Counted from the stretch's first letter, positions 43,060 through 52,691 are shown. The stretch is DNA of 64,000 nt from Nocardia cyriacigeorgica (GCF_005863245.1 NZ_VBUT01000002.1:434001-498000); one strand, 5' to 3'. Notes: generated from the letters alone by a model not told the origin. Translations and numbers: made by a program.

Positions 43060-43074
43060 CGGATTCATATTCCG
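43060..43074. promoter_or_regulatory. Third copy of the TetR-type site, upstream of doxX
   Basis: Read on the minus strand this is CGGAATATGAATCCG, arms CGGAAT/AATCCG with one mismatch and a 3-base spacer, like the site at 43878-43892. It is located downstream of tetR and upstream of doxX. Confidence 0.45.
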
Positions 43075-43170
43075 CTTATACGATACGCAAGGAGGTGCCG
43101 CAACTGTCAAGGCTCGTCACGCTGGATTCTGATCACAAGGCGCAGAAAGTCTTCCGGCCCTGGCCGGCGC

Positions 43171-43728
43171 TCAGGGCTTCAAGCCGGCCAGCGTGATGTC
43201 GACGAACCGCTTCCAGTCGCCGAGATTCGCGCGCACTACCGTCGCGAGCGAACCGATGATCATGTACAGATCGTCCACCGTGGCATCGGATCGCAATGAG
43301 CCGTCCTGCCTGCCCTGATCGAGAATCGTTGCGGCCACGTCGCGAAGGTCCTCGCTGACCTGGCCCTGGGGTGCGGTGTGGCCGAGCGCGGACTCGATCA
43401 CCCGGGAAAGCGTCCGCCCGTCTTCGTGGACCTGCCCGATGCGCAACAGTAGCTGCCGGAGGGCGTCCACCCCGGTGCGGCAGTCGAGGCATTCGGCGCG
43501 CGCGAAGTCGAGGATCGCGAGGAATCGCTGTTCGGCAATGGCTTCCATCAGGGCCTGCCGCGTGGGGAAGTGCCGGTAGATGGTGCCGACGCCGACGCCT
43601 GCCGCGCCGGCGACCTCCGACATCTGGACCTCGTCACCACGCTCGGCGAACAGCTCGGTCGCGGCCGTCAGGACGCGCGCGCGATTGCGTCCGGCGTCGG
43701 CGCGGAGTGGACGGGGCGCAGCTGGCAT
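43171..43728 (-). CDS. TetR-family regulator, divergent from bicupin gene
   Basis: This 185-residue protein has the helix-turn-helix VQMSEVAGAAGVGVGTIYRH with FPTRQALMEAIAEQRF, which is typical TetR, and a C-terminal domain of the SbtR-like type (TGVDALRQLLLRIGQVHEDG). The ATG at 43728 begins MPAAPRPLRADAGRNRARVL, the normal family start; the frame is open further up without similarity. It is transcribed away from the bicupin gene, with two similar inverted repeats in between. It probably represses both. Confidence 0.92.
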   Translation of the reverse strand: MPAAPRPLRADAGRNRARVLTAATELFAERGDEVQMSEVAGAAGVGVGTIYRHFPTRQALMEAIAEQRFLAILDFARAECLDCRTGVDALRQLLLRIGQVHEDGRTLSRVIESALGHTAPQGQVSEDLRDVAATILDQGRQDGSLRSDATVDDLYMIIGSLATVVRANLGDWKRFVDITLAGLKP

Positions 43729-43755
43729 GGAGCGAAGACTTCCAGGTGTCGGAAC

Positions 43756-43770
43756 GGGATTCCGATTCGG
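43756..43770. promoter_or_regulatory. Operator-like site near tetR start
   Basis: GGGATTCCGATTCGG matches the better palindrome at 43878-43892 in 11 of 15 positions when read on the other strand. It lies 28 bases before the tetR start codon, suggesting autoregulation. Confidence 0.5.
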
Positions 43771-43842
43771 GATCGTACCCGAGGTGACGTGCGGGCTCGG
43801 CCAGGCGCGGCCTCGTTCCGGGCTGCGGAGTGCCCCGAAGCG

Positions 43843-43871
43843 TTGACATCCGAGCGCCGGGTTGCCATATT
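43843..43871 (+). promoter_or_regulatory. Promoter of the bicupin gene
   Basis: TTGACA (43843-43848), a 17-base spacer and CATATT (43866-43871) form a near-consensus sigma-70 type promoter, with transcription expected to begin near 43878-43880. The following palindrome would cover the start point. The ATG is at 43910, with GAGAGG upstream. Confidence 0.75.
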
Positions 43872-43877
43872 CGGAAG

Positions 43878-43892
43878 CGGAATCCGATTCCG
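43878..43892. promoter_or_regulatory. Perfect inverted repeat at the bicupin transcription start
   Basis: CGGAAT-CCG-ATTCCG has 6-bp arms and a 3-base spacer, located immediately after the -10 box of the bicupin promoter. This is a classical position for a repressor and fits the divergent TetR. Confidence 0.75.
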
Positions 43893-43909
43893 ATATCGAG
43901 AGGATCGTC

Positions 43910-44857
43910 ATGACCACCGACCGCTTCTACCTGCTGGTAGCAGGCGCATCCCGTGCTACCCGCGTCCCACTGCCACCCTGGACCACCGTCAAAGCCGGCG
44001 CCGGCGACACCGAAGGCCGGTTCACCCTCATGGAGAACCGCGGCGACGCCGAAATCCCCGCGCACGTGCACGACACCTTCGATGAGTTCGTCTACGTGAT
44101 CGACGGCGAACTCGGCCTCGACTACGGCGGCACCACCCACCGCGTCACCGGCGGGATGTGCTTCCTGGTGCCGCGCGGCGTCACGCACGCGATGCGCAAC
44201 CTCGGCGGGCCGGACGCACCGGTGCACGCCTTGCAGCTGTCCGCGCCGGGCGGCTGGGAGCGCTACCTCGAGGATGTCACCGAAGCACGCCAGAGCGGCG
44301 AGTGGACCCCGGACCGTGACTGGGCGAAAGCCAATGCCATCGGCAAGCCCCACGGCATGCGCTACCACCTCGGGATCGGCGACCCCGGCGACTGGGGCGA
44401 CCGCGACCGCTTCTACCTGCTCGGCAAGGGCCGAGCCCGGCCCGGGCGCATCGCCGTCCCGCCCGCCTTCAGCGTCAAGGCCCGCACGACCGACACCGAC
44501 GGTCTGTTCTCGGCATTGGAAGTGACTGTCGCCCAGCCGATTCCCCGGCACATCCACCACGTCGCCGACGAGTGTGTCTACGTCCTCGACGGCAGGCTGG
44601 AAGTCGAATTCGACGACCGGATCCACCTGGCCGGCCCGGGCGAGCTGGTGTTCCTGCCGCATGGTGTTCCGCATGCCCTGCGCCCCGGCTCCACCCCGCC
44701 GCCGCGCGTCATCCAGATCTCGTCGCCGGGCGGCTGGGAGTGCGTGGTCGAGGCGATCATCGAACACCGCACCGAGGTCAGTGCGGGTGGCCGGTTCGAT
44801 CCCGGCGCGCTCAATCGCTATACCCGCCGCTATCACGTCGTCTACGACGAGGACTGA
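43910..44857 (+). CDS. Bicupin protein (two tandem cupin domains)
   Basis: This 315-residue protein is built of two related halves: RFYLLVAGASRATR at residue 5 and RFYLLGKGRARPGR near residue 165. Each has a cupin metal site: EIPAHVHDTFDEFVYVIDGE and PIPRHIHHVADECVYVLDGR. PRGVTHAMRN and PHGVPHALRP carry the second-motif histidines. Both halves thus seem able to bind metal. Bicupins of this sort include quercetin-dioxygenase-like and oxalate-decarboxylase-like enzymes; the reaction here is unknown. It is under an apparent TetR-controlled promoter, as DoxX may be. Confidence 0.88.
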   Translation: MTTDRFYLLVAGASRATRVPLPPWTTVKAGAGDTEGRFTLMENRGDAEIPAHVHDTFDEFVYVIDGELGLDYGGTTHRVTGGMCFLVPRGVTHAMRNLGGPDAPVHALQLSAPGGWERYLEDVTEARQSGEWTPDRDWAKANAIGKPHGMRYHLGIGDPGDWGDRDRFYLLGKGRARPGRIAVPPAFSVKARTTDTDGLFSALEVTVAQPIPRHIHHVADECVYVLDGRLEVEFDDRIHLAGPGELVFLPHGVPHALRPGSTPPPRVIQISSPGGWECVVEAIIEHRTEVSAGGRFDPGALNRYTRRYHVVYDED

Positions 44858-44999
44858 CACGCAGAGGTCTGGCGTGACGTACCTGCGGGTGGATACCGTG
44901 GCACGAGTAATCGCTCATTAACGGTCCCGGGGGCGGGAACGAATATTCGGGTAGTCGAGTACGCGGGTCCCGGAGCGGGCGCGGCGGGAGGATCGGGGT

Positions 45000-46142
45000 A
45001 TGAAACGACTTGTGGTGTGCTGCGACGGCACCTGGAAAGCCGAGTCGAGCACGACGGTATCCAACATCATCAAGATCGCGCAGACCATCCGGATCGAGGC
45101 GCCCGATGACCAGGGGCGGCCGATCCACCAGTGGGTCACGTATGTGCCGGGGCCGGGGACGCAGGGATTTCTCGCGGATCGGTTGATGGGCGGGGCATTC
45201 GGGCTCGGGTTGGAGGCGAACCTGTCGGCCGCCTACTGGCATCTGGCGTTGAACTGGGAACCGGGGGACCAGATCTTCATTTTCGGGTTCAGCCGCGGCG
45301 CTTTCACCGCGCGCAGCCTCGCCGGCTTGATCGGGCGGATCGGGATCATGACGCCGGAAGCCATGATCGACGGCATGTACCCGGAGGCGTTGAAGATCCA
45401 CAAGCAGCCGGTGCCGCCGGACGGTGAGACACCCGCCGAGTGGGTAAAGTTCCGCGAGGAGAACTGCCATCCCGGCCCGGCCAAGATCGATTTCCTCGGC
45501 GTCTTCGACACTGTCGGGGCGCTGGGTGTGCCCGGGCTGACCTCACTGCGGCACAAGTTCCACGACGTGCGCCTGGGCCCCAATGTGCACTGCGCGCGCC
45601 AGGCCTTGGCCATCGATGAGCGGCGCCGCAACTTCGAGCCCTGCCTGTGGGAGGTTCCGGTGGAGCCGAATGTTAAGTACCGCAGGGGTTTCCAGCGCGT
45701 GAAGCAGGTGTGGTTCGAGGGCGTGCACAGCGATATCGGTGGCGGTTACGCCGAATGCGGGCTGTCGGACATCACCTTGCGCTGGATGGTGGCCGAGGCC
45801 GAATCGGTGGGGCTGGTGTTCGACCGCGACCGCCTCGACGCCCTGTCCGAACGCTGCACCACCGGCACCGACCACATGCGCAGGCACGACTCGCTGGGCA
45901 TCGGGTACCGCATCCTGAATCTGATGCGGGCGCTGCGCAATCCGCGCAGTCCACGGTTCCACTGGGATTCCTGGCGCAAACTCGGCGTCGCCGACGATAT
46001 CGGCATCCGCTTGGCCTCCTGCACCCAGAACGACGACTACCGCCCCGCCAATCTGCGCCGGTGGCGCGAGGAGCTGGGCGGAATGTTCCCGGAAGAGCTC
46101 ATCGAGAAGACCGTCCCGGTGACGGCGAAGCTGGGCGCTTGA
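45000..46142 (+). CDS. DUF2235 alpha/beta-hydrolase (Tle1-like phospholipase domain)
   Basis: This 380-residue protein begins MKRLVVCCDGTWKAESSTTV, the standard DUF2235 start, and has the nucleophile elbow IFIFGFSRGAFTARSLAGLI, with serine in GxSxG-like GFSRG. The acid is likely in KIDFLGVFDTVGALG and the histidine in WFEGVHSDIGGGYAECGLSD. Domain relatives include the Tle1 phospholipases of type VI secretion, but many bacteria without such systems carry stand-alone, cytosolic DUF2235 proteins. No secretion genes or signal peptide are seen here. GGGAGG lies before the ATG. It converges on treY, four bases apart. Confidence 0.88.
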   Translation: MKRLVVCCDGTWKAESSTTVSNIIKIAQTIRIEAPDDQGRPIHQWVTYVPGPGTQGFLADRLMGGAFGLGLEANLSAAYWHLALNWEPGDQIFIFGFSRGAFTARSLAGLIGRIGIMTPEAMIDGMYPEALKIHKQPVPPDGETPAEWVKFREENCHPGPAKIDFLGVFDTVGALGVPGLTSLRHKFHDVRLGPNVHCARQALAIDERRRNFEPCLWEVPVEPNVKYRRGFQRVKQVWFEGVHSDIGGGYAECGLSDITLRWMVAEAESVGLVFDRDRLDALSERCTTGTDHMRRHDSLGIGYRILNLMRALRNPRSPRFHWDSWRKLGVADDIGIRLASCTQNDDYRPANLRRWREELGGMFPEELIEKTVPVTAKLGA

Positions 46143-46146
46143 GCGC

Positions 46147-48588
46147 TCAGCGCACCAGTAGCGCCACCGGGAGCCGCGCGAACAGTTTCTCCAGCCGCGC
46201 CCGGCCTTGGAAGGTGTGCCCGGTGAGCCGGTCGGTCCAGGTGCCGGGCGGCAGATCCAGCACCGTGTCGCCCCAGCCGGTCTCGGCCAGCGACACGCTG
46301 TGCCGGGTCGCGGCCACGATCACCTCCGGCGCATCACCGACCCGGCCGCGGGCATAGGACACCAGCTTGCCCGCCTGCTCGCCGGTCGCGAACAACGGCA
46401 GGTAGGTGCCGCCGACGAAGCAGTCCGGCCGTTCCCGGCGCAACCACAGCGCATAGGCGACGATCCACATCTTCGCCGCGCCGGTGGTGTCCAAACCTGG
46501 TGTGCCCGTGAGCGATTGCAGCATTCCGGCGCGGGTTGCGAAATCCACCGGACGCCGGTTGTCCGGGTCGACGAGCGAGTCCTCCCACAGCTCGCAGCCC
46601 TGGTAGACGTCCGGGATCCCCGGCCCGCACAGTTGCAGCAGCTTCTGCGACAGCGCATCCGACCAGGCGTGCGGGGCCAGCTCATGCACCAGATCGCCGA
46701 GTCCCGAGCCGACCGGGCCGTCGATCACCGCGTCGATCCAGGTGTGCACGGCGGTCTCGAATTCGGGGTCGGGTTCCTCCCACGAGGTGTGTTCGCCGGC
46801 CTCGCGAATCGCCTTCTCCGCGAACCGGTGCAGCCGATCCCGCAGCCCCGGCACCGAGGCGGCGGGGCGGCCGTCGGCGGGCCACACGCCGAACATGTTC
46901 TGCAACAGGAACAGCGCCGTCGCGCCGTCGGGGCCGGGCGTGAGCTCCAGCCAGGTCGCCACCGACCGCGCCCACCGGGTCGCCACCTGTGACAGCACGC
47001 CGATGCGGGCGCGCACATCCTCGCCGCGTTTGGTGTCGTGGGTGGACAGTGTGGTCATGGTGGCGGGCCAGCGTTGGGCGCGTTCGCTGTTGGCGAGGTG
47101 GAACTCGTTGAGCGAATGCCCGAACCGGGCCGGATTGCCGCCCACCTCTTGCAGGGAGACCAGCCGCGCCGCGCGATAGAACATGGTGTCCTCGACGGCC
47201 TTGGCGGTGATCGCGCCACCCACCTGGCTGAACCGCACCGCCGCCTCACCGCCCGCGGCCAGCGCCGCCACCAGCACCGACAGCGGCGCGGTGAGTTCAC
47301 TGTTGCGTCGTTCCACATCCGCGACGACGGCCCCCGTCATCCCGGCCAGCGGCGTGTAATCTACCCGGTACACCGGCAGGAACGCCAGCACCTCGATGGT
47401 GGCGTTGGTCAGCGCCATATCGCTGATCCCGGAGGCGTCGAAACCGTTCACGCCGGCGTCGCGTTTCACCGCCGCCACCAGCCGCCGGATCTCCGGGGCC
47501 AGAATGCTCTCGGCCACCGCGCGTTTGATGCGGTGCTGCTTCTCGCCGATCCAGGCGCGGTCGCTGCCGTGGCCGGCGAAATGCTGGGACAGTTCGGTCA
47601 GCGTCTGCTCACCGTCGGGGTCGATCAGCACGCCGCCGATATCGGCGAGCGCGTCGTAGCCGGTGGTGCCGTCGATGGGCAGGGTCGCGTCGAGGGGTTC
47701 GCGGTTGGCGAGGATCTTCTCCACCAGCAGCAGCCGGTGCGGTCCGATGAGGCTGCGCAGCCGGGCCAGATAGGCCGCCGGATAGGACAGCCCGTCGGGA
47801 TGGTCGACGCGCACACCGTCGATCAGGTCATGTTCACACCAGGCCGCGAGCTCGCGGTGGGTGGCCTCGAACACCTCCGGATCTTCCTGACGCAGCGCCG
47901 CCAGCCCGCTCACCGCGAAGAACCGGCGATAGCTGCACAACCCGGCCTTCCAGCTCACCAGCCGGTAATGCTGTTTGTCGTGAATGCGCAGGGCGTTGTC
48001 GCCGTCGGTATCCGGCGCGATCGGGAAGCGCAGATCGTGCAGCGCCAGCATCGGCTCCGGTCCGGACCGGTCGACGGTCAGCGCCGCCGGATCGTTCTCG
48101 CTCTGCAAGACCGGCAGCGCCAGCCGCCCGCCGGCGCCGTTGAGCGGGCTCCAGTCGATATCGAAGTAGTGCGCGTACTGCGATTCCGGCCCGTGCCGCA
48201 GCACATCCCACCACCACGGGTTCTGCCGCGGATCGCCGACACCGACATGGTTGGGCACCAGGTCGATGATCAACCCCATGCCGCGGCTGCGCACCTCGTC
48301 CGAGAGCGCCTTGAGCCCGGCCGGACCGCCGAGCGCCGCCGACACCGTGGTCGGATCGGTGACGTCGTAACCGTGCGTGGAACCGTGCATGGCGGTCATC
48401 ACCGGCGACAGATACAGATGCGAGATGCCCAGCTGCTGTAGGTATTCGGCGATGGCGGCGGCGTCGGCGAAGGTGAGCAGGTCGGGGCGCAGTTGCAGCC
48501 GGTAGGTGCTGCGCACCGGCGTCGACCGGGCGGGGCGGCGCATGGACTGTGGATCGGTGAGATGCGTGGCGGTCAGGTTCTCGGTCAT
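46147..48588 (-). CDS. treY: Malto-oligosyltrehalose synthase
   Basis: This 813-residue protein isomerises the reducing-end glucose of a maltodextrin to an alpha,alpha-1,1 linkage. The GH13 motifs include STYRLQLRPDLLTFADAAAI, ISHLYLSPVMTAMHGSTHGY, LVPNHVGVGDPRQNPWWWDV, the nucleophile region LIDGVRVDHPDGLSYPAAYL, and the acid in LLLVEKILANREPLD. A long insert and the DUF3372-like C-terminus complete the protein. The ATG at 48588 lies five bases after the glgX stop, suggesting coupling; a start at 48543 (MRRPARSTPVRSTYRLQL) is possible. It acts with glgX (debranching) and treZ (hydrolysis), the latter now distant. Confidence 0.94.
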   Translation of the reverse strand: MTENLTATHLTDPQSMRRPARSTPVRSTYRLQLRPDLLTFADAAAIAEYLQQLGISHLYLSPVMTAMHGSTHGYDVTDPTTVSAALGGPAGLKALSDEVRSRGMGLIIDLVPNHVGVGDPRQNPWWWDVLRHGPESQYAHYFDIDWSPLNGAGGRLALPVLQSENDPAALTVDRSGPEPMLALHDLRFPIAPDTDGDNALRIHDKQHYRLVSWKAGLCSYRRFFAVSGLAALRQEDPEVFEATHRELAAWCEHDLIDGVRVDHPDGLSYPAAYLARLRSLIGPHRLLLVEKILANREPLDATLPIDGTTGYDALADIGGVLIDPDGEQTLTELSQHFAGHGSDRAWIGEKQHRIKRAVAESILAPEIRRLVAAVKRDAGVNGFDASGISDMALTNATIEVLAFLPVYRVDYTPLAGMTGAVVADVERRNSELTAPLSVLVAALAAGGEAAVRFSQVGGAITAKAVEDTMFYRAARLVSLQEVGGNPARFGHSLNEFHLANSERAQRWPATMTTLSTHDTKRGEDVRARIGVLSQVATRWARSVATWLELTPGPDGATALFLLQNMFGVWPADGRPAASVPGLRDRLHRFAEKAIREAGEHTSWEEPDPEFETAVHTWIDAVIDGPVGSGLGDLVHELAPHAWSDALSQKLLQLCGPGIPDVYQGCELWEDSLVDPDNRRPVDFATRAGMLQSLTGTPGLDTTGAAKMWIVAYALWLRRERPDCFVGGTYLPLFATGEQAGKLVSYARGRVGDAPEVIVAATRHSVSLAETGWGDTVLDLPPGTWTDRLTGHTFQGRARLEKLFARLPVALLVR

Positions 48589-48592
48589 GTTC

Positions 48593-50707
48593 TCAGGCGG
48601 TGCGGCGGAGGACGAGCAGACAACGGGCGGTGACGGTGACGGTGCTCGCCGCGGCATAGGTGGCCTCGGCACGTCCGTCGGGTGCTGAACAATCCAGGGC
48701 GACCGACCATTCGGCGCCGAAATCGGGGGCGGGCAGGGTGAAATCCAAGGCGCTGTCGTGGGCGTTGAAGCACAGCAGGAACGAATCGTCGGTGATGCGT
48801 TCACCGCGCGGGCCCGGTTCCGGGATGCCGTCGCCGTCCAGGAACACCGCGAGCGACCGGGCGAAACCGCTGTCCCAGTCCGCGACCGTCATCTCCGCGC
48901 CGCCCGGGGTCAGCCAGGCGATATCGCGGGGTTGCCCGCCGTCGCGGACCGGGCCGCCGAGGAAGCGGCGGCGGCGAAACACCGGATGTGCGGTGCGCAG
49001 GGCGATCGCGGCGCGGGTGAAGGCGAGCAGATCGGCGTTCTTGTGCGCCAGCGACCAATCCATCCAGGACAATTCCGAATCCTGGCAGTAGACGTTGTTG
49101 TTGCCGAGCTGGGTGCGGCCCATCTCGTCGCCGTGCGCGAGCATCGGGGTGCCCTGGCTCAAAATCAGTGTGGCCAGCAGATTGCGGGACTGCCGCTCCC
49201 GCAAGGCCAGCACCTCGGGGTCGTCGGTGGGGCCTTCCACCCCGCAGTTCCAGGACCGGTTGTGGCTTTCGCCGTCGCGGTTGCCTTCGCCATTGGCCTC
49301 GTTGTGTTTGTCGTTGTAGGACACCAGGTCCCGCAGGGTGAAACCGTCGTGCGCGGTGACGAAGTTGATCGAGGCGCTCGGCCTGCGCCCGGTCGCCTCG
49401 TACAGATCCGAGGACCCGGTGAACCGGGAGGCGAACTCGCCGAGGGTGGCGTGTTCGCCGCGCCAATAGTCGCGCACCGTGTCGCGGTATTTGCCGTTCC
49501 ATTCGGTCCACAGGCTCGGGAAATTGCCGACCTGATAGCCGCCCTCGCCGACGTCCCACGGTTCGGCGATGAGCTTGACCTGGCTGACCACCGGGTCCTG
49601 CTGTACCAGATCGAAGAACGTGGACAACCGGTCCACATCGTGGAGTTCGCGGGCCAGCGTGGCGGCCAGATCGAACCGGAAACCGTCGACGTGCATCTCC
49701 AGCACCCAGTACCGCAGCGAATCCATGATCAGCTGCAAGGTGTGCGGATGACGCACGTTCAGGCTGTTACCGGTGCCGGTGTAGTCCATGTAGTGCGCGG
49801 GGTCGTCGTCCATCAGCCGGTAGTAGGCGGCGTTGTCGATGCCGCGGAAACCGATGGTCGGCCCCAGATGATTGCCCTCCGCGGTGTGGTTGTACACCAC
49901 GTCGAGGATCACTTCGATGCCCTCGGCGTGCAGCGCCCGCACCATCGCCTTGAATTCGGTCACCGCCGCCCCGGCGCGCGCCCCGGCGGCGTACTCGTGG
50001 TGCGGGGCGAGATAGCCGAAGCTGTTGTAGCCCCAATAATTGCGCAAGCCCTGGTCGAGCAGGATGCGGTCGTGCAGGAACTGGTGCACCGGCATCAGCT
50101 CGATCGCGGTGACGCCGAGGCCGCGCAGATGGTCGATGATCGCCGGATGCGCCAGGCCCGCGTAGGTGCCGCGCAGGTCCTCCGGGATATCCGGGTGGGT
50201 GATGGTCATGCCCTTGACGTGGGCCTCGTAGATCACCGTCTCGTGGTAGGGCCGCCGCGGTGGGCGGTCGGCGCCCCAATCGAAGAACGGGTTGATCACC
50301 ACACCGGTCATGGTGTGGCCGAGCGAATCCTCGCCGTAGGTGTAGAGCGAGGGGTGATCGGCGAAGGTGCCGTCGAAGGCCTTGCCGTACGGGTCGAGCA
50401 GGAATTTGCTCGGATCGCAGCGCAGGCCGCGCTCGGGATCGAACGGGCCGTGCACCCGGAACCCGTAGCGCTGTCCCGGACCGACGCCCGGCAGGAAGGC
50501 GTGCCAGACGTGCCCGTCGACCTCCTCCAGCCCGATCCGCGTCTCGGCGCCCGCCTTGTCGACCAGGCACAATTCCACCGCGTCGGCGACCTCGGTGAAC
50601 AGCGAGAAATTGGTTCCGGTCCCGTCGTAGGTGGCGCCCAGCGGATACGCGCTGCCCGGCCAGACACCGAGCGGTGCCGCGGCGGAAGCGGAGTCGGGCG
50701 AAACCAT
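48593..50707 (-). CDS. glgX: Glycogen debranching enzyme GlgX/TreX
   Basis: This 704-residue protein has a CBM48 N-domain ([20 protein letters not shown]) followed by a GH13 barrel: [80 protein letters not shown] (nucleophile), [20 protein letters not shown] (acid), [20 protein letters not shown]. These are the usual isoamylase/TreX positions. It cuts alpha-1,6 branches to give linear maltodextrins for TreY. The ATG at 50707 starts just ahead of the CBM48; a longer frame to 50791 is open without similarity and would overlap the bioA operator. The gene is divergent from bioA. Confidence 0.94.
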   Translation of the reverse strand: MVSPDSASAAAPLGVWPGSAYPLGATYDGTGTNFSLFTEVADAVELCLVDKAGAETRIGLEEVDGHVWHAFLPGVGPGQRYGFRVHGPFDPERGLRCDPSKFLLDPYGKAFDGTFADHPSLYTYGEDSLGHTMTGVVINPFFDWGADRPPRRPYHETVIYEAHVKGMTITHPDIPEDLRGTYAGLAHPAIIDHLRGLGVTAIELMPVHQFLHDRILLDQGLRNYWGYNSFGYLAPHHEYAAGARAGAAVTEFKAMVRALHAEGIEVILDVVYNHTAEGNHLGPTIGFRGIDNAAYYRLMDDDPAHYMDYTGTGNSLNVRHPHTLQLIMDSLRYWVLEMHVDGFRFDLAATLARELHDVDRLSTFFDLVQQDPVVSQVKLIAEPWDVGEGGYQVGNFPSLWTEWNGKYRDTVRDYWRGEHATLGEFASRFTGSSDLYEATGRRPSASINFVTAHDGFTLRDLVSYNDKHNEANGEGNRDGESHNRSWNCGVEGPTDDPEVLALRERQSRNLLATLILSQGTPMLAHGDEMGRTQLGNNNVYCQDSELSWMDWSLAHKNADLLAFTRAAIALRTAHPVFRRRRFLGGPVRDGGQPRDIAWLTPGGAEMTVADWDSGFARSLAVFLDGDGIPEPGPRGERITDDSFLLCFNAHDSALDFTLPAPDFGAEWSVALDCSAPDGRAEATYAAASTVTVTARCLLVLRRTA

Positions 50708-50776
50708 GGCAACGACACTAACCGGCGTTACGGGGCCGCTGCTGCGCCCCTGGTCGTTGCGCGGCTCCGTGCTAAC

Positions 50777-50791
50777 TTGAACGGTGTTCAA
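50777..50791. promoter_or_regulatory. BioQ-type operator upstream of bioA
   Basis: TTGAAC-GGT-GTTCAA is a perfect inverted repeat, matching the TGAAC-N3-GTTCA pattern known for the TetR-family biotin repressor BioQ of corynebacteria and mycobacteria. It follows a TAACTT box (50773-50778) and ends 44 bases before the bioA start. A second copy precedes bioF. Confidence 0.85.
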
Positions 50792-50835
50792 GGCCGCCGG
50801 CTGGTGGCGGCACGTCCACTGTGCGAAGGGTTGCT

Positions 50836-52107
50836 GTGGTGCTGACGCCCGACGAGATCACCGCCATCGACGCGAAACATGTGTGGCACCCCTACGGCGG
50901 GTTTCCGGCCACGACCGAGCCGCTGGTGGTCGCCTCGGCGTCGGGCACCCGGCTGATATTGGCCGACGGGCGCGAACTCGTCGACGGCATGAGCTCCTGG
51001 TGGGCGGCGGTGCACGGATACCGGCACCCGGTGCTGGACTCGGCGCTGCTGATGCAGTCGCAGCGGATGAGTCACGTGATGTTCGGCGGGCTCACCCACG
51101 AACCCGCGGCGCGGCTGTCGGAGCTGCTGGTGCGGCTGACCCCGGCCGGGTTGGACAAGGTGTTTCTCTGCGACTCCGGGTCGGTGTCGGTGGAGGTCGC
51201 GGTGAAGATGTGCCTGCAATATCAGCGCGCGCTCGGACTGCCCGGCAAACGGCGGCTGCTCACGTGGCGTGGCGGCTACCACGGCGACACCTTCACCCCG
51301 ATGAGCGTGTGCGACCCGGAGGGCGGCATGCACTCGCTGTGGACCGACATCCTCGCCGAACAGGTCTTCGTGCCCGCGCCGCCGCGGGAGTTCGATCCCG
51401 GCTACGTCGACGAACTCGAGCGTGCGATGCGCGAGCACGCCGATGAGCTGGCCGCCGTCATCGTGGAGCCCGTGGTGCAGGGCGCGGGCGGTATGCGCTG
51501 GCATGATCCGCGATACCTCACCGAACTGCGCCGGCTCTGCGACAGCCACGGCGTGCTGCTGATCTTCGATGAGATCGCCACCGGATTCGGCCGGACCGGA
51601 ACGTTGTTCGCCGCCGAACAGGCGGGAGTGAGCCCGGACGTGATGTGTGTCGGCAAGGCGTTGACCGGCGGATATCTGACGCTGGCCGCCGCCCTGTGTA
51701 CCGAGCGGATCGCCGAAACACTCAGCGCCGCACACGGTGGGCTCATGCACGGGCCGACCTTCATGGGCAATCCGCTGGCGTGCGCGATCGCGGTGGCGTC
51801 GATCGAACTGCTGCTCTCGCGGGACTGGCAGGGCGAGGTGAAACGCATCGAAGGCGAACTCGAATCAGGGTTGGCTCCGGCGCGAGAACTGCCCGCGGTG
51901 ACCGAGGTCCGGGTACTCGGCGCGATCGGGGTGATCGAACTGGATCACCCCGTCGACATGCGTGCTGCCACCGATGCGGCAGTCGGTGCGGGTGCCTGGC
52001 TGCGGCCGTTCCGGAATCTGATCTACTGCATGCCGCCGTTCATCAGCAGCACCGGCGACATTGCCACCATCACGTCGGCGATGGTGGCGGCGGCGCGGGT
52101 CGGTTAG
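50836..52107 (+). CDS. bioA: Adenosylmethionine-8-amino-7-oxononanoate aminotransferase
   Basis: This 423-residue class III PLP aminotransferase makes 7,8-diaminopelargonate in biotin synthesis. It closely follows the mycobacterial enzyme: [99 protein letters not shown] and the PLP lysine in [18 protein letters not shown] chose the GTG at 50836, with AAGGG six bases before it; GTGs at 50821 and 50839 are alternatives. BioQ-type control is indicated by the upstream operator. BioF and bioD follow after an inserted cupin/MarR pair. Confidence 0.95.
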   Translation: MVLTPDEITAIDAKHVWHPYGGFPATTEPLVVASASGTRLILADGRELVDGMSSWWAAVHGYRHPVLDSALLMQSQRMSHVMFGGLTHEPAARLSELLVRLTPAGLDKVFLCDSGSVSVEVAVKMCLQYQRALGLPGKRRLLTWRGGYHGDTFTPMSVCDPEGGMHSLWTDILAEQVFVPAPPREFDPGYVDELERAMREHADELAAVIVEPVVQGAGGMRWHDPRYLTELRRLCDSHGVLLIFDEIATGFGRTGTLFAAEQAGVSPDVMCVGKALTGGYLTLAAALCTERIAETLSAAHGGLMHGPTFMGNPLACAIAVASIELLLSRDWQGEVKRIEGELESGLAPARELPAVTEVRVLGAIGVIELDHPVDMRAATDAAVGAGAWLRPFRNLIYCMPPFISSTGDIATITSAMVAAARVG

Positions 52108-52260
52108 CGCTCCGTCGGCGCGGTCGCGCGTCGTGATGAAGACGGCGTCCGGCTCGGCCGGCGCCGCGCGACACCGGCCGGCGCTGCCCAGCGGCTGGGT
52201 GGTCTCCGCATGACCCGCAGGCGGCGCGCGGACGCTGGTATAGAGGTAACTGTCAGCGGC

Positions 52261-52635
52261 TCAGGCGATCCAGGGCGGCACGATCGTGGTCGCACTGTCC
52301 GGCTTCCCGGCTCGTGCACCGGCGGGCGCGGTGACGATGGCGGTGAAACCTTCCGTGCCGCCGGATATCTGGCGCAGGATATCGGGCGGCAGGATGATCG
52401 TGTCCCCGGCGGACACCACGTGATCGGCGCCGTCGACGGTGATCTCGGCGCTGCCGCTGAGGACGGTCCAGACCTGCTCGGCATCGATGAAATGCAGTGG
52501 TCCGGACTGACCGGCCGCGACCTCCACGCGCCACAGTGGGAGTGAGGCGCCGCCCTGGGTGGGGGAGGCGAGGGTGGTCATGACGCCGCCGGGGGTTTCG
52601 GTGCGGCGGGTGTCGGAGTGTCGGATGACGGTCAC
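52261..52635 (-). CDS. Small single-cupin protein
   Basis: This 124-residue protein has one cupin barrel: QSGPLHFIDAEQVWTVLSGS, AEITVDGADHVVSAGDTIIL, PPDILRQISGG. The first motif has a histidine and a glutamine/glutamate, while the second motif lacks the usual histidine, so metal binding may be weak or absent and the function may be ligand sensing. The start is a GTG at 52635 with AAGGACG upstream. It is divergent from the MarR-type gene and shares the operator region with it, so it is the likely MarR target. Confidence 0.85.
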   Translation of the reverse strand: MTVIRHSDTRRTETPGGVMTTLASPTQGGASLPLWRVEVAAGQSGPLHFIDAEQVWTVLSGSAEITVDGADHVVSAGDTIILPPDILRQISGGTEGFTAIVTAPAGARAGKPDSATTIVPPWIA

Positions 52636-52655
52636 GGAGCGACGTCCTTAAGATA

Positions 52656-52691
52656 GACAACGATGTTGTCCATATAGTCAACGAGGTTGTC
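52656..52691. promoter_or_regulatory. Tandem inverted repeats between cupin and marR genes
   Basis: Site 1 is GACAAC-GAT-GTTGTC (52656-52670), a perfect repeat; site 2 is GTCAAC-GAG-GTTGTC (52677-52691), one mismatch. They are 21 bases apart, two helical turns, with CATATAGT between them as a possible -10 region. The second touches the marR start. These are probable MarR dimer sites controlling both genes. Confidence 0.8.

Noticed and set aside
46147..50707. Reading treY-glgX as a maltose or starch secretion locus
   Set aside because: Neither protein has a signal peptide, and the motifs are specific for the intracellular trehalose route from glycogen.
48758..50845. 695-codon plus-strand frame opposite glgX
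   Set aside because: It is an antisense shadow of glgX, which carries all GH13 motifs.
52170..52215. Repeated CGGCCGGCGC between bioA and cupin genes
   Set aside because: Only ten bases, common by chance at this GC; it does not form a stable stem in a useful position.
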